Shown: positions 1 to 7,006, counted from the stretch's first letter. The stretch is DNA of 16,406 nt from an uncultured Acetatifactor sp. (GCA_910577035.1 CAJTKW010000085.1:1-16406); one strand, 5' to 3'. The notes: generated by a model not told the origin, from the sequence alone. Translations and numbers: made by a program.

Positions 1-1400
1 AAGGCCGTGTTATGAGCCCCATCCTTGACGTAGCGGCATACCGCAAGGCATATGCAGATCTGAATGCAGCATTCGGTGATGACTGGGATGCGTATGTGGA
101 TCATTATCTTACTTATGGCATCAAGGAGAAGAGAACCACAGGCGTTCTGTTCAACTTGGAGGATTATGCGGCAAAGAATCCTGATGTAAAAGCTGCTTAT
201 GGAGATGATTATGTAAAGATTGCGCAGCATTATGTCAACTTTGGTATCAAGGAAGGCAGACCTGGCGGCACGATGGAAAAGCCGGCAGCAGTTTCTGTGT
301 CAAGCGGATCCAACAATGGCGGCGGATCTACAGGTAACACCGATAATAGTGGTTCGAATGGCGCTACAACAGAAAAGCCCGGAACGGTTACTCCGGCGGC
401 ACATGTGCATTGGACTGCGGCTGAGGGCGCTGTGATTATAGATGCAGTGGCACATACCTGTACGAAGGACGGTTATACAAAACTGCAGTGCAAGGCACCT
501 GTAATGGAAAATGTTTACGATCCTGAGACAGGCAACTGGCTTAGAACCCGTCAGAAGTATGTGGATTTTACTGATGACAATGGGCAGTTTGTCCGTGCTG
601 TGGCCGGTGATTTGGTAATTGGCAACAAAGTTTATAAGGGATGTAATGACTATATCAGCGGCAAGCCGGTAACTTGTGATGCAATATACACGATTGTTGA
701 CAAGGCGGCACATAAGGCACCCGATGGCACTGCAAACCTTTATACTGAGCATCCTACCTGTACTGCAACCGGTTTGATAGCATATACATGTACCGATTGC
801 GGCAAGCACGTGACGGAGGTTGTGGAAAAGCTTCAGCATGATTTTGTAAAAACACAGGTTTATGTTGAGTCCAAGAGCTGCAAGCCTGGAGATGAAGGGT
901 ATGATGTATGGGAGTGCAAAAACTGCCATATTAAAGACAACAGACCTCGTGCCCTGCTGAACCACAAGCTGGCAGGTAAGCCAAATGTTAAAGTGGCTGC
1001 TACATGCACAAGTACCGGTATTGCGTACGGTTATTGCGACTGGTGCGGAAGAGAAGTAGAAGAAACAATACCTATGTCAGATCATGTTGCGGCAACTCAT
1101 GGTGCAAATAATGAATGGTTCGATGTTTATGTAGATACCTATACGATTGAGAAGGCTGATGCACATGATACAACGAGGACTCATGAGCATTATCAGGTCA
1201 GGTATTGCAAGAACTGCAATGTGGTTCTGGAAGTAAGCACACTGATCGGCGCGGATCCTTGTAGTGATAATAATGTACAGGCAGACGGCTCAAAGGGTGA
1301 CGGAGCTTGTGATATTTGTCGGCTTCCGATGAACAGAACCGGAAAGAACCAGATTAATTATTATCAAGTGGGCCAGAAGTTCTACGGAACTGTACAGTAA
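1..1400 (+). CDS. Secreted or surface repeat protein with CxxC modules; 5' end lies outside the window (partial)
   Basis: The reading frame is open to the left edge, so the first ATG at position 12 is probably internal; residues here are counted from it. Two tandem copies of a roughly 42-residue motif of the type Y-A-x-x-N-x-D-(L/V)-x-A-(A/F)-(F/Y)-G-D-D...HY...GIKE(G/K)R occupy about residues 1-43 and 44-86. The codons just upstream (G-R-V) look like the end of a previous copy. A Ser/Gly/Asn/Thr-rich linker follows (residues 92-125). A Cys-rich region comes next, with CxxC pairs at 260-263, 302-305, 342-345, 399-402 and 433-436, several preceded by a C-T-x-T-G motif. Such repeat and CxxC modules are common in exported proteins of Lachnospiraceae. 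Function is unknown and no catalytic motif is seen. Export is inferred, because the N-terminus is missing. It is visibly more AT-rich than the fab genes downstream. Confidence 0.75.
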   Translation, partial: GRVMSPILDVAAYRKAYADLNAAFGDDWDAYVDHYLTYGIKEKRTTGVLFNLEDYAAKNPDVKAAYGDDYVKIAQHYVNFGIKEGRPGGTMEKPAAVSVSSGSNNGGGSTGNTDNSGSNGATTEKPGTVTPAAHVHWTAAEGAVIIDAVAHTCTKDGYTKLQCKAPVMENVYDPETGNWLRTRQKYVDFTDDNGQFVRAVAGDLVIGNKVYKGCNDYISGKPVTCDAIYTIVDKAAHKAPDGTANLYTEHPTCTATGLIAYTCTDCGKHVTEVVEKLQHDFVKTQVYVESKSCKPGDEGYDVWECKNCHIKDNRPRALLNHKLAGKPNVKVAATCTSTGIAYGYCDWCGREVEETIPMSDHVAATHGANNEWFDVYVDTYTIEKADAHDTTRTHEHYQVRYCKNCNVVLEVSTLIGADPCSDNNVQADGSKGDGACDICRLPMNRTGKNQINYYQVGQKFYGTVQ

Positions 1401-1437
1401 GCCCAATTCGTTTTTCAAACCCTGCTAAAGTTTGATG

Positions 1438-1484
1438 AAAAATATCCCAAAGCGAAATGAAAGTTTTGTGGCGGGATATTTTTT
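1438..1484 (+). terminator. Probable intrinsic terminator of the repeat-protein gene
   Basis: AAAAATATCCC (1438-1448) is perfectly complementary to GGGATATTTTT (1473-1483), and the right arm runs into a T-run. The loop is 24 nt, which is large, and the stem is AT-rich apart from the three G-C pairs at its top. The hairpin starts 37 nt after the stop codon, consistent with termination of the upstream gene. The long loop makes its strength uncertain. Confidence 0.55.
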
Positions 1485-1501
1485 ATTCCCTCAGGCAGAC
1501 A

Positions 1502-1516
1502 TTGCCCGCCGGGCAA
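1502..1516. promoter_or_regulatory. Perfect 7+1+7 dyad upstream of the XRE regulator gene
   Basis: TTGCCCG-C-CGGGCAA is a perfect inverted repeat with a one-base centre, 79 bp before the XRE start codon. A one-base loop is too tight for an RNA hairpin unless inner pairs open, so a protein-binding dyad is the more natural reading. A link to the neighbouring XRE regulator as autoregulator is only inferred. No convincing promoter was recognised around it. Confidence 0.3.
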
Positions 1517-1594
1517 AGTGCAAAGGATCCTGCTTTCGGAGGATGCTGGCGATTGCCGGGAGGGCCGGATTTACAGAACAGGAGGAAACAGATT

Positions 1595-1918
1595 ATGGAT
1601 GCGCAGAAACTGAAATCGGCTGTGGGCGAAAGAGTTCGCAATTATCGTATATCAAACAGCTATACGCAGGCGGACTTTGCGGAAAAAATCCACATATCCA
1701 TAAATTTTCTCTCTGAAATAGAGAACGGCAAGAAAGGGATGTCCCAGGAAACCCTGTATAAGCTTTGCGAGCATTTTGGCTTGTCGGCGGATTATATCCT
1801 GTTTGGGAAGGAGGCGACGGTTGACGCTTCTTTCCCAAACAGGGCGCTGGACAATACCGAGCTGAAGACCCTGACGGATTTCCTGGTGTCCATGAGGGGG
1901 GTCTTCTCATCCGAATGA
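1595..1918 (+). CDS. XRE-family helix-turn-helix transcriptional regulator (107 aa)
   Basis: This is a small cytoplasmic DNA-binding protein. Residues about 6-66 form the five-helix XRE/Cro-C1 fold. The helix-turn-helix begins near YTQADFAEKIHIS and continues through NFLSEIENGKKG, and the end of the domain carries the family-typical L-S-A-D-Y-I-L-F-G. A short tail of about 35 residues follows (to 107), ending in a predicted amphipathic helix, with no obvious sensor domain. The start was chosen at ATG 1595 because AGGAGG lies 8 bases upstream (1580-1585) and the domain starts there. The frame is open further upstream but has no family similarity. The gene stands alone between a terminator and the regulatory region of the fab operon. 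Its targets are unknown; it could control itself or a neighbour. Confidence 0.85.
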   Translation: MDAQKLKSAVGERVRNYRISNSYTQADFAEKIHISINFLSEIENGKKGMSQETLYKLCEHFGLSADYILFGKEATVDASFPNRALDNTELKTLTDFLVSMRGVFSSE

Positions 1919-2036
1919 TCTTACGGTTATATATTATCTTCAAATTCTGCCATGCTTTCCGCTCTGACGGGAGTCTGCAGCCACGTGTTCAGCGCCTGCA
2001 GGTTCGCGGCATCTCCAATTCCCCTCTGCTCATTGC

Positions 2037-2083
2037 ATGAAACAGCCGGATCCCGTGATCCGGTCTGTTTTCATGGGGTTTTT
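2037..2083 (+). terminator. Strong hairpin followed by a T-run; probable terminator after the XRE gene
   Basis: CCGGATC (2046-2052) pairs with GATCCGG (2057-2063) around a CCGT loop. The stem extends outward through ATGAAACAG (2037-2045) and CTGTTTTCAT (2065-2074), with bulged T residues. GGGG and TTTTT follow (2075-2083). The hairpin is clear, but the T-run is separated from the stem by four G, so termination efficiency is uncertain. It lies about 120 nt after the XRE stop and before the fab promoter, insulating the two units. Confidence 0.55.
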
Positions 2084-2117
2084 CCCCGGATCGATGATCT
2101 GCAGCGTTACATTGCCC

Positions 2118-2173
2118 CTGCTGCCGGCGTTTTGCCCAGCGCACTTTCGGGGATAGCGGGCATCCGGCGGCAG
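2118..2173. repeat. GC-rich imperfect inverted repeat, two-tier stem, upstream of the fab promoter
   Basis: CTGCTGCCGG (2118-2127) pairs with CCGGCGGCAG (2164-2173), giving ten pairs with one G-T. Nested inside, TGCCC (2133-2137) pairs with GGGCA (2158-2162). The structure ends 40 bp before the -35 box, so a transcript from that promoter would not contain it. It may be a remnant, part of an unrecognised upstream transcript, or a protein-binding site. The rest of 1919-2212 shows no gene. Confidence 0.35.
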
Positions 2174-2212
2174 CGTTTCCGCAGACGGGGATTTGTCCGG
2201 GGAAAAATGATA

Positions 2213-2241
2213 TTGACAAGAGGAATACCCGGTAGTATTAT
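2213..2241 (+). promoter_or_regulatory. Sigma-A promoter of the fab operon
   Basis: A perfect -35 box TTGACA (2213-2218) is separated by 17 bp from TATTAT (2236-2241), one base off the consensus -10. The predicted start is near 2248, giving a leader of about 94 nt before acpP. Base composition changes sharply to AT-rich here. The start site falls at the left edge of the FabT-like operator array, so a bound repressor would block initiation or early elongation. Confidence 0.85.
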
Positions 2242-2251
2242 CTTGATAAAT

Positions 2252-2316
2252 AGTTTGAAAATCTAATTACTTGATTGCCAAACAAATAGATAATCAAACT
2301 GTTTAATGTAGTAAAC
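2252..2316 (+). promoter_or_regulatory. Tandem FabT-type operator array over the transcription start and leader of the fab operon
   Basis: The FabT box known from streptococci, as I recall it, is ANTTTGATTATCAAATT. Site A, 2252-2268, reads AGTTTGAAAATCTAATT (14 of 17). Site C, 2284-2300, read on the minus strand, is AGTTTGATTATCTATTT (15 of 17). Between them, site B at 2268-2284 is a weaker match containing CTTGATTGCCAAA. The three 17-mers abut, with centres at 2260, 2276 and 2292, exactly 16 bp apart. A fourth dyad, GTTTA-6-TAAAC (2301-2316), follows at nearly the same spacing but matches the box poorly. A FabT-like MarR gene lies at the far end of the operon. Binding is inferred from sequence only. 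Confidence 0.65.
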
Positions 2317-2341
2317 AAAACTATGAAAAGAGGAGAAAGAC

Positions 2342-2575
2342 ATGTTTGAAAAGGTGAAGGCAGTAATTGAGGAAAAGCTGAATGCGGATGGCGTTGAAAT
2401 CACGGAGAGCACCAGCTTCAAGGAGGATCTGAACGCGGATTCCCTGGATCTGTTTGAGCTGGTCATGGCTCTTGAAGATGAATTCAATATTGAGATCCCT
2501 TCCGAGGAGCTGGAGAAGCTGGTTACTGTAGGGGATGTGCTGAATTACTTGAACGATAAGGGTGTTGCGGAATGA
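2342..2575 (+). CDS. acpP: Acyl carrier protein (77 aa)
   Basis: This small acidic four-helix protein carries the growing acyl chain on a phosphopantetheine arm for every step of type II fatty-acid synthesis in the cytoplasm. The attachment serine is Ser34, in the motif N-A-D-S-L-D-L-F-E-L at the start of helix II. Length and acidic composition are those of the family. AGGAG at 2331-2335, 6 nt before ATG 2342, is a good ribosome site. It is the first gene of the operon, directly after the promoter and the FabT-like operators. Its stop overlaps the fabK start (ATGA), so the two are translationally coupled. The phosphopantetheinyl transferase is not in the window. Confidence 0.97.
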   Translation: MFEKVKAVIEEKLNADGVEITESTSFKEDLNADSLDLFELVMALEDEFNIEIPSEELEKLVTVGDVLNYLNDKGVAE

Positions 2576-3510
2576 AGACGAGAGTGACGGAGCTTCTGGG
2601 GATTGAATATCCTATCATCCAGGGGGGCATGGCGTGGGTAGCGGAGCATTCTCTGGCATCGGCAGTTTCCGAGGCCGGGGGCCTTGGCCTGATCGGTGCC
2701 GGCGGCGCCCCGGCTTCCTTCGTCAGGGAAGAGATCCGAAAGACCAAGGAACGGACGAAGAAACCCTTCGGTGTAAACGTCATGCTGATGAATCCGGAGG
2801 CGGATGAGATTGCCGGAGTCATTGTGGAAGAAGGCGTTAAGGTGGTGACTACCGGCGCGGGAAATCCTGGGAAATACATGGCAATGTGGAAGGAGGCAGG
2901 GATCCGGGTGATCCCTGTGGTGGCAAGCTCGGCCATGGCTAAAATGATGGAGCGTGCAGGTGCTGACGCAGTGGTGGCGGAAGGAATGGAAAGCGGCGGA
3001 CACATCGGTTCGCTCACTACCATGGCGCTGGTGCCCCAGGTGGTGGATATGGTCGGCATACCTGTGATTGCTGCCGGCGGTATCGGGGACGGACGCGGCT
3101 TTGCGGCCGCTCTGATGCTGGGCGCAGAGGCAGTACAGATAGGTACGAGGTTCGTGGTGGCAAAAGAATCCGTGGTACATGCCAATTATAAGGAAAAGCT
3201 GATTAAAGCGAAGGACATAGACTCCGAAGTTACCGGGATGAGTACGGGGCATCCCGTCCGTTCCCTTCGCAATCATATGACCAGAGAGTATCTGCGGCTG
3301 GAGAAGGAAGGCGCCGGCTTTGAGGAGCTGGAGAAGCTGGGGCTGGGAGCGCTTCGTAAGGCGGTTGTAGAGGGCGACGTGATTAACGGAACCGTTATGG
3401 CGGGGCAGATTGCCGGTCTGATCAGCCGGGAGCAGACCTGTAAGGAAATGATCGAAGAGATGATGGAGCAGGCTTATGAGCTGCTGAAGAAAGGGAACAG
3501 CTATGGGTAA
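2572..3510 (+). CDS. fabK: Enoyl-ACP reductase II, FMN-dependent (312 aa)
   Basis: FabK reduces trans-2-enoyl-ACP to acyl-ACP with NAD(P)H and FMN, the last step of each elongation cycle. It belongs to the nitronate-monooxygenase-like TIM-barrel family. The N-terminal IEYPIIQGGMAWV, the ESGGHIG motif with His144, the flavin phosphate-binding IPVIAAGGIGDGRG and the QIGTRF motif are all present and in order. His144 falls at the same number as the key histidine of pneumococcal FabK. The start is ATG 2572, overlapping the acpP stop by 4 nt, with only a weak ribosome site, which points to coupling. Length is normal. It is the only enoyl reductase in the window (no FabI or FabL), and FabK enzymes are known to be insensitive to triclosan. 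The 3' end overlaps fabD by 8 nt. Confidence 0.95.
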   Translation: MKTRVTELLGIEYPIIQGGMAWVAEHSLASAVSEAGGLGLIGAGGAPASFVREEIRKTKERTKKPFGVNVMLMNPEADEIAGVIVEEGVKVVTTGAGNPGKYMAMWKEAGIRVIPVVASSAMAKMMERAGADAVVAEGMESGGHIGSLTTMALVPQVVDMVGIPVIAAGGIGDGRGFAAALMLGAEAVQIGTRFVVAKESVVHANYKEKLIKAKDIDSEVTGMSTGHPVRSLRNHMTREYLRLEKEGAGFEELEKLGLGALRKAVVEGDVINGTVMAGQIAGLISREQTCKEMIEEMMEQAYELLKKGNSYG

Positions 3511-4420
3511 GACCGCATTTGTTTTCCCGGGGCAGGGGGCCCAGTACCCCGGTATGGGAAAGGATTTTTATGATACCTTCGAGACGGCGAGGGAGGTATA
3601 TGAGCTGGCCCGGGAGGCTACAGGCCTGGATGTGGCGCAGCTGTGCTTTACGGAGAACGAGCAGCTGAATATCACCGAATACACGCAGATTGCCATGCTC
3701 ACTACCGAGGTTGCGATCTTAAAGGTGCTGGAGGAGAAAGGCGTAAAAGCGGATTGCTGCGCCGGCTTAAGCCTGGGTGAGTACGGGGCCCTGGCGGCAG
3801 CGGAGGTCATGGACTTAAAAAGTCTCTTCAGGCTGATTCGAAGCAGGGGAATTTATATGCAGGAAGCGTATCCCACAGGCGGGGCCATGACGGCAGTGCT
3901 GGGGCTGGATGCGGACGTCATCGGGCAGATCTGCGGGGAAACGCCGGGAATCGTCTCCATTGCCAACGATAACTGTCCGGGACAGATCGTGATTACCGGC
4001 GAGGAAAAGGCGGTGCAGGCGGCAGCGGAAAAGCTGCAGGCGGCAGGGGCGAAAAGGTGTGTACCCTTAAAGGTCAGCGGTCCTTTTCATTCCGCACTGC
4101 TTACGGGGGCCGGGGAGAAGCTGGCAAAGGAGCTGGAGCAGGTGGAGGTGCATGATCCCGTGATTCCCTATCTGTGTAATGTGGAGGCGGACTTTGTGAC
4201 AGATGCAGGCAGAGTCAGGGAGCTGCTGGCAAAGCAGGTATCCGGAACCGTGAGGTGGCGGGAAAGCATGGAGCGGATGATCGCGTCAGGGGTGGATACC
4301 TTTATTGAAATCGGGCCGGGTAAGACCCTCAGCGGGTTTGCACGGAAGATCAGCAATGCCGTGACCATGAAGAATGTGGCTGCGGTGGAGGATATGTACA
4401 GGCTTCTGGAAGAGGAGTAA
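3503..4420 (+). CDS. fabD: Malonyl-CoA:ACP transacylase (305 aa)
   Basis: FabD moves malonyl from CoA to the ACP thiol, supplying the extender unit. The N-terminal FVFPGQGAQ motif, the nucleophile elbow GLSLGEY (Ser90) and the catalytic histidine in GPFHS (His196) are clear. The C-terminal FIEIGPGKTLSGF motif is also present. The elbow has Leu where many proteins have His (GHSLG); this variant is common in Firmicutes. ATG 3503 overlaps the fabK stop by 8 nt, with AAGGGA upstream (3490-3495). After the TAA stop comes a 75-nt gap to fabG, the longest gap within the fab genes proper. That gap stays open in the fabD frame and carries a small ORF. Confidence 0.95.
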   Translation: MGKTAFVFPGQGAQYPGMGKDFYDTFETAREVYELAREATGLDVAQLCFTENEQLNITEYTQIAMLTTEVAILKVLEEKGVKADCCAGLSLGEYGALAAAEVMDLKSLFRLIRSRGIYMQEAYPTGGAMTAVLGLDADVIGQICGETPGIVSIANDNCPGQIVITGEEKAVQAAAEKLQAAGAKRCVPLKVSGPFHSALLTGAGEKLAKELEQVEVHDPVIPYLCNVEADFVTDAGRVRELLAKQVSGTVRWRESMERMIASGVDTFIEIGPGKTLSGFARKISNAVTMKNVAAVEDMYRLLEEE

Positions 4421-4427
4421 CAGGAAT

Positions 4428-4469
4428 ATGTTGTTTGCGCGGCGGGCGGCACGGATGTTGAGAGATTGA
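4428..4469 (+). CDS. Possible 13-codon leader ORF between fabD and fabG (doubtful)
   Basis: ATG 4428 opens a 13-codon frame, MLFARRAARMLRD, ending at TGA 4467-4469. AGGAG (4412-4416, inside the end of fabD) is 11 nt upstream, a wide but possible spacing. The peptide is Arg-rich. It ends 26 nt before the fabG start. No family is recognisable. It may be chance, or a coupling ORF that feeds ribosomes to fabG. Confidence 0.15.
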   Translation: MLFARRAARMLRD

Positions 4470-4495
4470 CTGCCTGCGGAAAGGAAATTCGCAGC

Positions 4496-5266
4496 ATGGG
4501 CATAAATACGGAAACGGCGGAAAAGACATTAAGGGGAAAGGTGGCATTGGTCACCGGGGCCAGCCGGGGAATCGGAAGGGCCATTGCCTTAAAGCTGGGA
4601 TCAATGGGGGCTGCGGTACTGGTGAATTACAGCGGCTCTGCGGACCGGGCAGCGGAGGTGGCGGCACAGATAGAGGCCCTGGGCGGCAACGCGGAGGCTG
4701 TCTGCTGTGATGTGGCGGACTATGCGGCCTGCGGAAGGATGGCGGAGGAAATCATCGGCAGGTACGGGAAGGTTGACATTCTGGTGAACAATGCAGGTAT
4801 CGCCAGGGATAATCTGATTCTGCGCATGTCGGAGGAGGAATACGACAGCGTATTGAATGTAAATCTGAAGGGCGCTTTCAACACCATCCGGCATCTTTCG
4901 CGTTACTTTCTGAAGCAGCGGAGCGGTAAGATTATTAATATTTCCTCCGTGTCCGGTGTCCTGGGAAATGCGGGACAGGCGAATTATTCTGCCTCCAAGG
5001 CGGGGTTGATCGGGCTGACGAAGAGCGTGGCCAGGGAGCTTGCCGGCCGGGGAATCTGCGTCAATGCGGTGGCGCCCGGATTCATTGATACGGAGATGAC
5101 AAAGGCCATGCCCGAGAAGGCCCGGGAAGCAGCGGTGGATATGATTCCCATGAAGAGAATGGGGCTGCCGGAGGAAATTGCGGAGGCGGTGGGTTTTCTG
5201 GCGGGAGGCGGCGCGGACTATATTACCGGCCAGGTAATCTGTGTGGACGGCGGCATGGCGATATGA
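4496..5266 (+). CDS. fabG: 3-oxoacyl-ACP reductase (256 aa)
   Basis: FabG reduces 3-ketoacyl-ACP to 3-hydroxyacyl-ACP with NADPH, the first reduction of the cycle. It is a classical short-chain dehydrogenase. The Rossmann motif TGASRGIG lies at 20-27, NNAG at 98-101, the catalytic serine is Ser151 in N-I-S-S-V-S-G, and the YSASK motif gives Tyr164 and Lys168. The C-terminal GQVICVDGGM is typical. I chose ATG 4496, with AAAGGAAA ending 8 nt upstream. This gives about ten more residues than the usual MLxGKVALVTG start, and no better start lies closer. A TTG at 4466 is in frame but unsupported. The frame is open back to the fabD stop codon, so the genes share one frame separated by a single TAA. 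Confidence 0.94.
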   Translation: MGINTETAEKTLRGKVALVTGASRGIGRAIALKLGSMGAAVLVNYSGSADRAAEVAAQIEALGGNAEAVCCDVADYAACGRMAEEIIGRYGKVDILVNNAGIARDNLILRMSEEEYDSVLNVNLKGAFNTIRHLSRYFLKQRSGKIINISSVSGVLGNAGQANYSASKAGLIGLTKSVARELAGRGICVNAVAPGFIDTEMTKAMPEKAREAAVDMIPMKRMGLPEEIAEAVGFLAGGGADYITGQVICVDGGMAI

Positions 5267-5317
5267 GGCAGGGCGTTCTGACGGGAAGAAAAGGAAAGCC
5301 GCGATATGGAGGTTAGG

Positions 5318-6547
5318 ATGAGAAGAGTAGTGGTGACGGGCATGGGAGCCGTGACTCCCATCGGCAACAGCGTGGCAGAATTCTGGGAGAGTGTAAAGCT
5401 GGAAAAAACAGGCTTTGCACCCATTACCAAATTTGACGCAGCTGATTACAAATGCAGGCTGGCAGCGGAGGTGAAGGACTTTGAGCCCGAAAAGTACATG
5501 GACAAAAAAGCAGCCAGACGGATGGAGCTTTTCTGCCAGTATGCCGTAGCGGCGGCCGGAGAGGCGATCAGGGATGCCGGCCTTGATATGGATCAGGAGG
5601 ATGCGTGGAGGGTGGGCTGTTCTATCGGCAGCGGAACCGGAAGCCTCCAGGCGATAGAGAGAGAGTACGGAAGACTTTTGGAAAAGGGGCCCTCCCGGGT
5701 AGGGCCTTTGTTTGTACCCCTGATGATTTCCAATATGGCTGCCGGCAATGTGAGCATTATGTATGGTCTTAAGGGCAAGAGCCTGAATGTGGTGACGGCA
5801 TGCGCCACGGGTACCAATTCCATCGGTGAGGCTTTCCGCACGATTCAGTACGGCGACGCGGATGTCATGCTGGCCGGGGGCACAGAGGGAGCAGTCACTC
5901 CTGTGGGGATAGCCGGATTTTCGGCGCTTACAGCACTTACAGACAGTGAGGATCCGGAGAGATGTTCCATTCCCTTTGACCGTGAAAGGAGCGGCTTCGT
6001 CATGGGAGAAGGCGCGGGAGTGGTGGTGCTGGAGGAGCTGGAGCATGCCAGGAAGCGGGGGGCGCATATTTATGGGGAAGTACTGGGCTATGGCTGTTCC
6101 TCGGATGCCTACCATATCACCTCCCCCGCGGAGGATGGGGCAGGAGCCGCCAGGGCTATGCTGTGCGCCCTGGAAGACGGCGGTGTGGCCCCGGATAAGC
6201 TTACTTATATTAATGCCCACGGAACCAGTACCCACCATAATGACCTGTTTGAAACCAGAGCCATCAAGCTGGCCTTCGGGGAACATGCAAAAGCGCTTAA
6301 GATCAATTCCACCAAGTCCATGATCGGCCATCTCCTGGGGGCGGCGGGAGCGGTGGAGTTTATCGCCTGCGTCAAGGAAATAGAAGAGGGCTTTATTCAC
6401 AGAACCGTAGGGCTGCGGGAGTCCGACGAAGAGATGGATCTGAATTACTGTAAAACGAGCTATCGGGAGGATGTGCCTTATGCCCTCAGCAATTCCCTGG
6501 GATTCGGGGGGCATAACGCCAGTATTCTGATCGGTAAGGCCGAATAG
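5318..6547 (+). CDS. fabF: 3-oxoacyl-ACP synthase II (409 aa)
   Basis: FabF condenses malonyl-ACP with acyl-ACP to elongate the chain. It has a thiolase fold with a Cys-His-His triad: Cys162 in TACATGTNS, His301 in NAHGTST and His338 in KSMIGHLLGAAG, with Lys333 next to the latter. The Gly-rich C-terminus NSLGFGGHNAS is canonical. The start at ATG 5318 is chosen because GGAGGT (5308-5313) lies 4 nt before it and the protein then begins MRRVVVTGMGAVTPIG, as in the family. An in-frame ATG at 5306 would add MEVR and has a poorer site. The motif after HGTST reads HHND, where the common form has P-x-N-D, a mild variant. It lies 51 nt after fabG. In many related clusters accB follows; here fabZ does. 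Confidence 0.96.
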   Translation: MRRVVVTGMGAVTPIGNSVAEFWESVKLEKTGFAPITKFDAADYKCRLAAEVKDFEPEKYMDKKAARRMELFCQYAVAAAGEAIRDAGLDMDQEDAWRVGCSIGSGTGSLQAIEREYGRLLEKGPSRVGPLFVPLMISNMAAGNVSIMYGLKGKSLNVVTACATGTNSIGEAFRTIQYGDADVMLAGGTEGAVTPVGIAGFSALTALTDSEDPERCSIPFDRERSGFVMGEGAGVVVLEELEHARKRGAHIYGEVLGYGCSSDAYHITSPAEDGAGAARAMLCALEDGGVAPDKLTYINAHGTSTHHNDLFETRAIKLAFGEHAKALKINSTKSMIGHLLGAAGAVEFIACVKEIEEGFIHRTVGLRESDEEMDLNYCKTSYREDVPYALSNSLGFGGHNASILIGKAE

Positions 6548-6565
6548 AAGGAGGAGGGCTTGCGC

Positions 6566-6994
6566 ATGGCGCTGTTTACTGCAAAGGAGATTATGGAGAT
6601 TATTCCCCACCGTTATCCTTTTCTTCTGATAGATACCATAGAGGAGCTGGAGCCCGGTGTGCGGGCCGTGGGGAAAAAGTGTGTGAGCATGAATGAACCC
6701 TATTTTCAGGGACATTTCCCGGGAGAGCCGGTAATGCCGGGGGCTTTGATTATAGAAGCCCTGGCGCAGGTGGGGGCGGTGGCGATTCTCTCCCAGCCCC
6801 AGTGGAAGGGGCGCACTGCGTATTTTGCCGGTATTGACAAGGCCCGGTTTAAGACGAAGGTGCTGCCGGGGGATGTACTGACGCTGGAAATGGAGATTAT
6901 CAAGGTAAAGGGGCCGGTGGGAATGGGTAAGGCCGTGGCCACTGTAGACGGCAGAATTGCAGCCCAGGGAGAGCTGACCTTTGCCATCGGGTAA
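6566..6994 (+). CDS. fabZ: 3-hydroxyacyl-ACP dehydratase (142 aa)
   Basis: FabZ dehydrates 3-hydroxyacyl-ACP to the trans-2-enoyl form. It is a hot-dog fold protein. The catalytic motif GHFPGEPVMPGALIIEALAQ contains His50 and Glu64, at the positions usual for FabZ, and IPHRYPFLLID near the N-terminus is diagnostic. The long purine run AAGGAGGAGGG (6548-6558) lies 7 nt before ATG 6566; a TTG at 6560 in the same frame is less likely because family members begin near this ATG. It sits 18 nt after fabF and 12 nt before accDA. The neighbours often found on each side, accB and accC, are missing. No FabA or FabM/FabN-like isomerase is seen, so unsaturated acids must be made elsewhere or otherwise. 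Confidence 0.96.
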   Translation: MALFTAKEIMEIIPHRYPFLLIDTIEELEPGVRAVGKKCVSMNEPYFQGHFPGEPVMPGALIIEALAQVGAVAILSQPQWKGRTAYFAGIDKARFKTKVLPGDVLTLEMEIIKVKGPVGMGKAVATVDGRIAAQGELTFAIG

Positions 6995-7006
6995 GGAGGC
7001 AGGGAT

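Noticed and set aside
300..965. A 221-codon minus-strand frame opposite the repeat protein
   Set aside because: It starts and ends inside the repeat protein gene and shows no domain; the plus-strand protein has clear repeats and CxxC pairs.
1971..2106. Three CTGCAG hexamers within about 130 bp
   Set aside because: These are short palindromes without regular spacing or surrounding similarity; chance is the simplest reading.
1952..2266. Open frames on both strands in the region before the fab promoter (plus 1952-2266, minus 1989-2219)
   Set aside because: They run through the terminator hairpin, the GC-rich stem and the promoter, have no good ribosome site and resemble no protein family.
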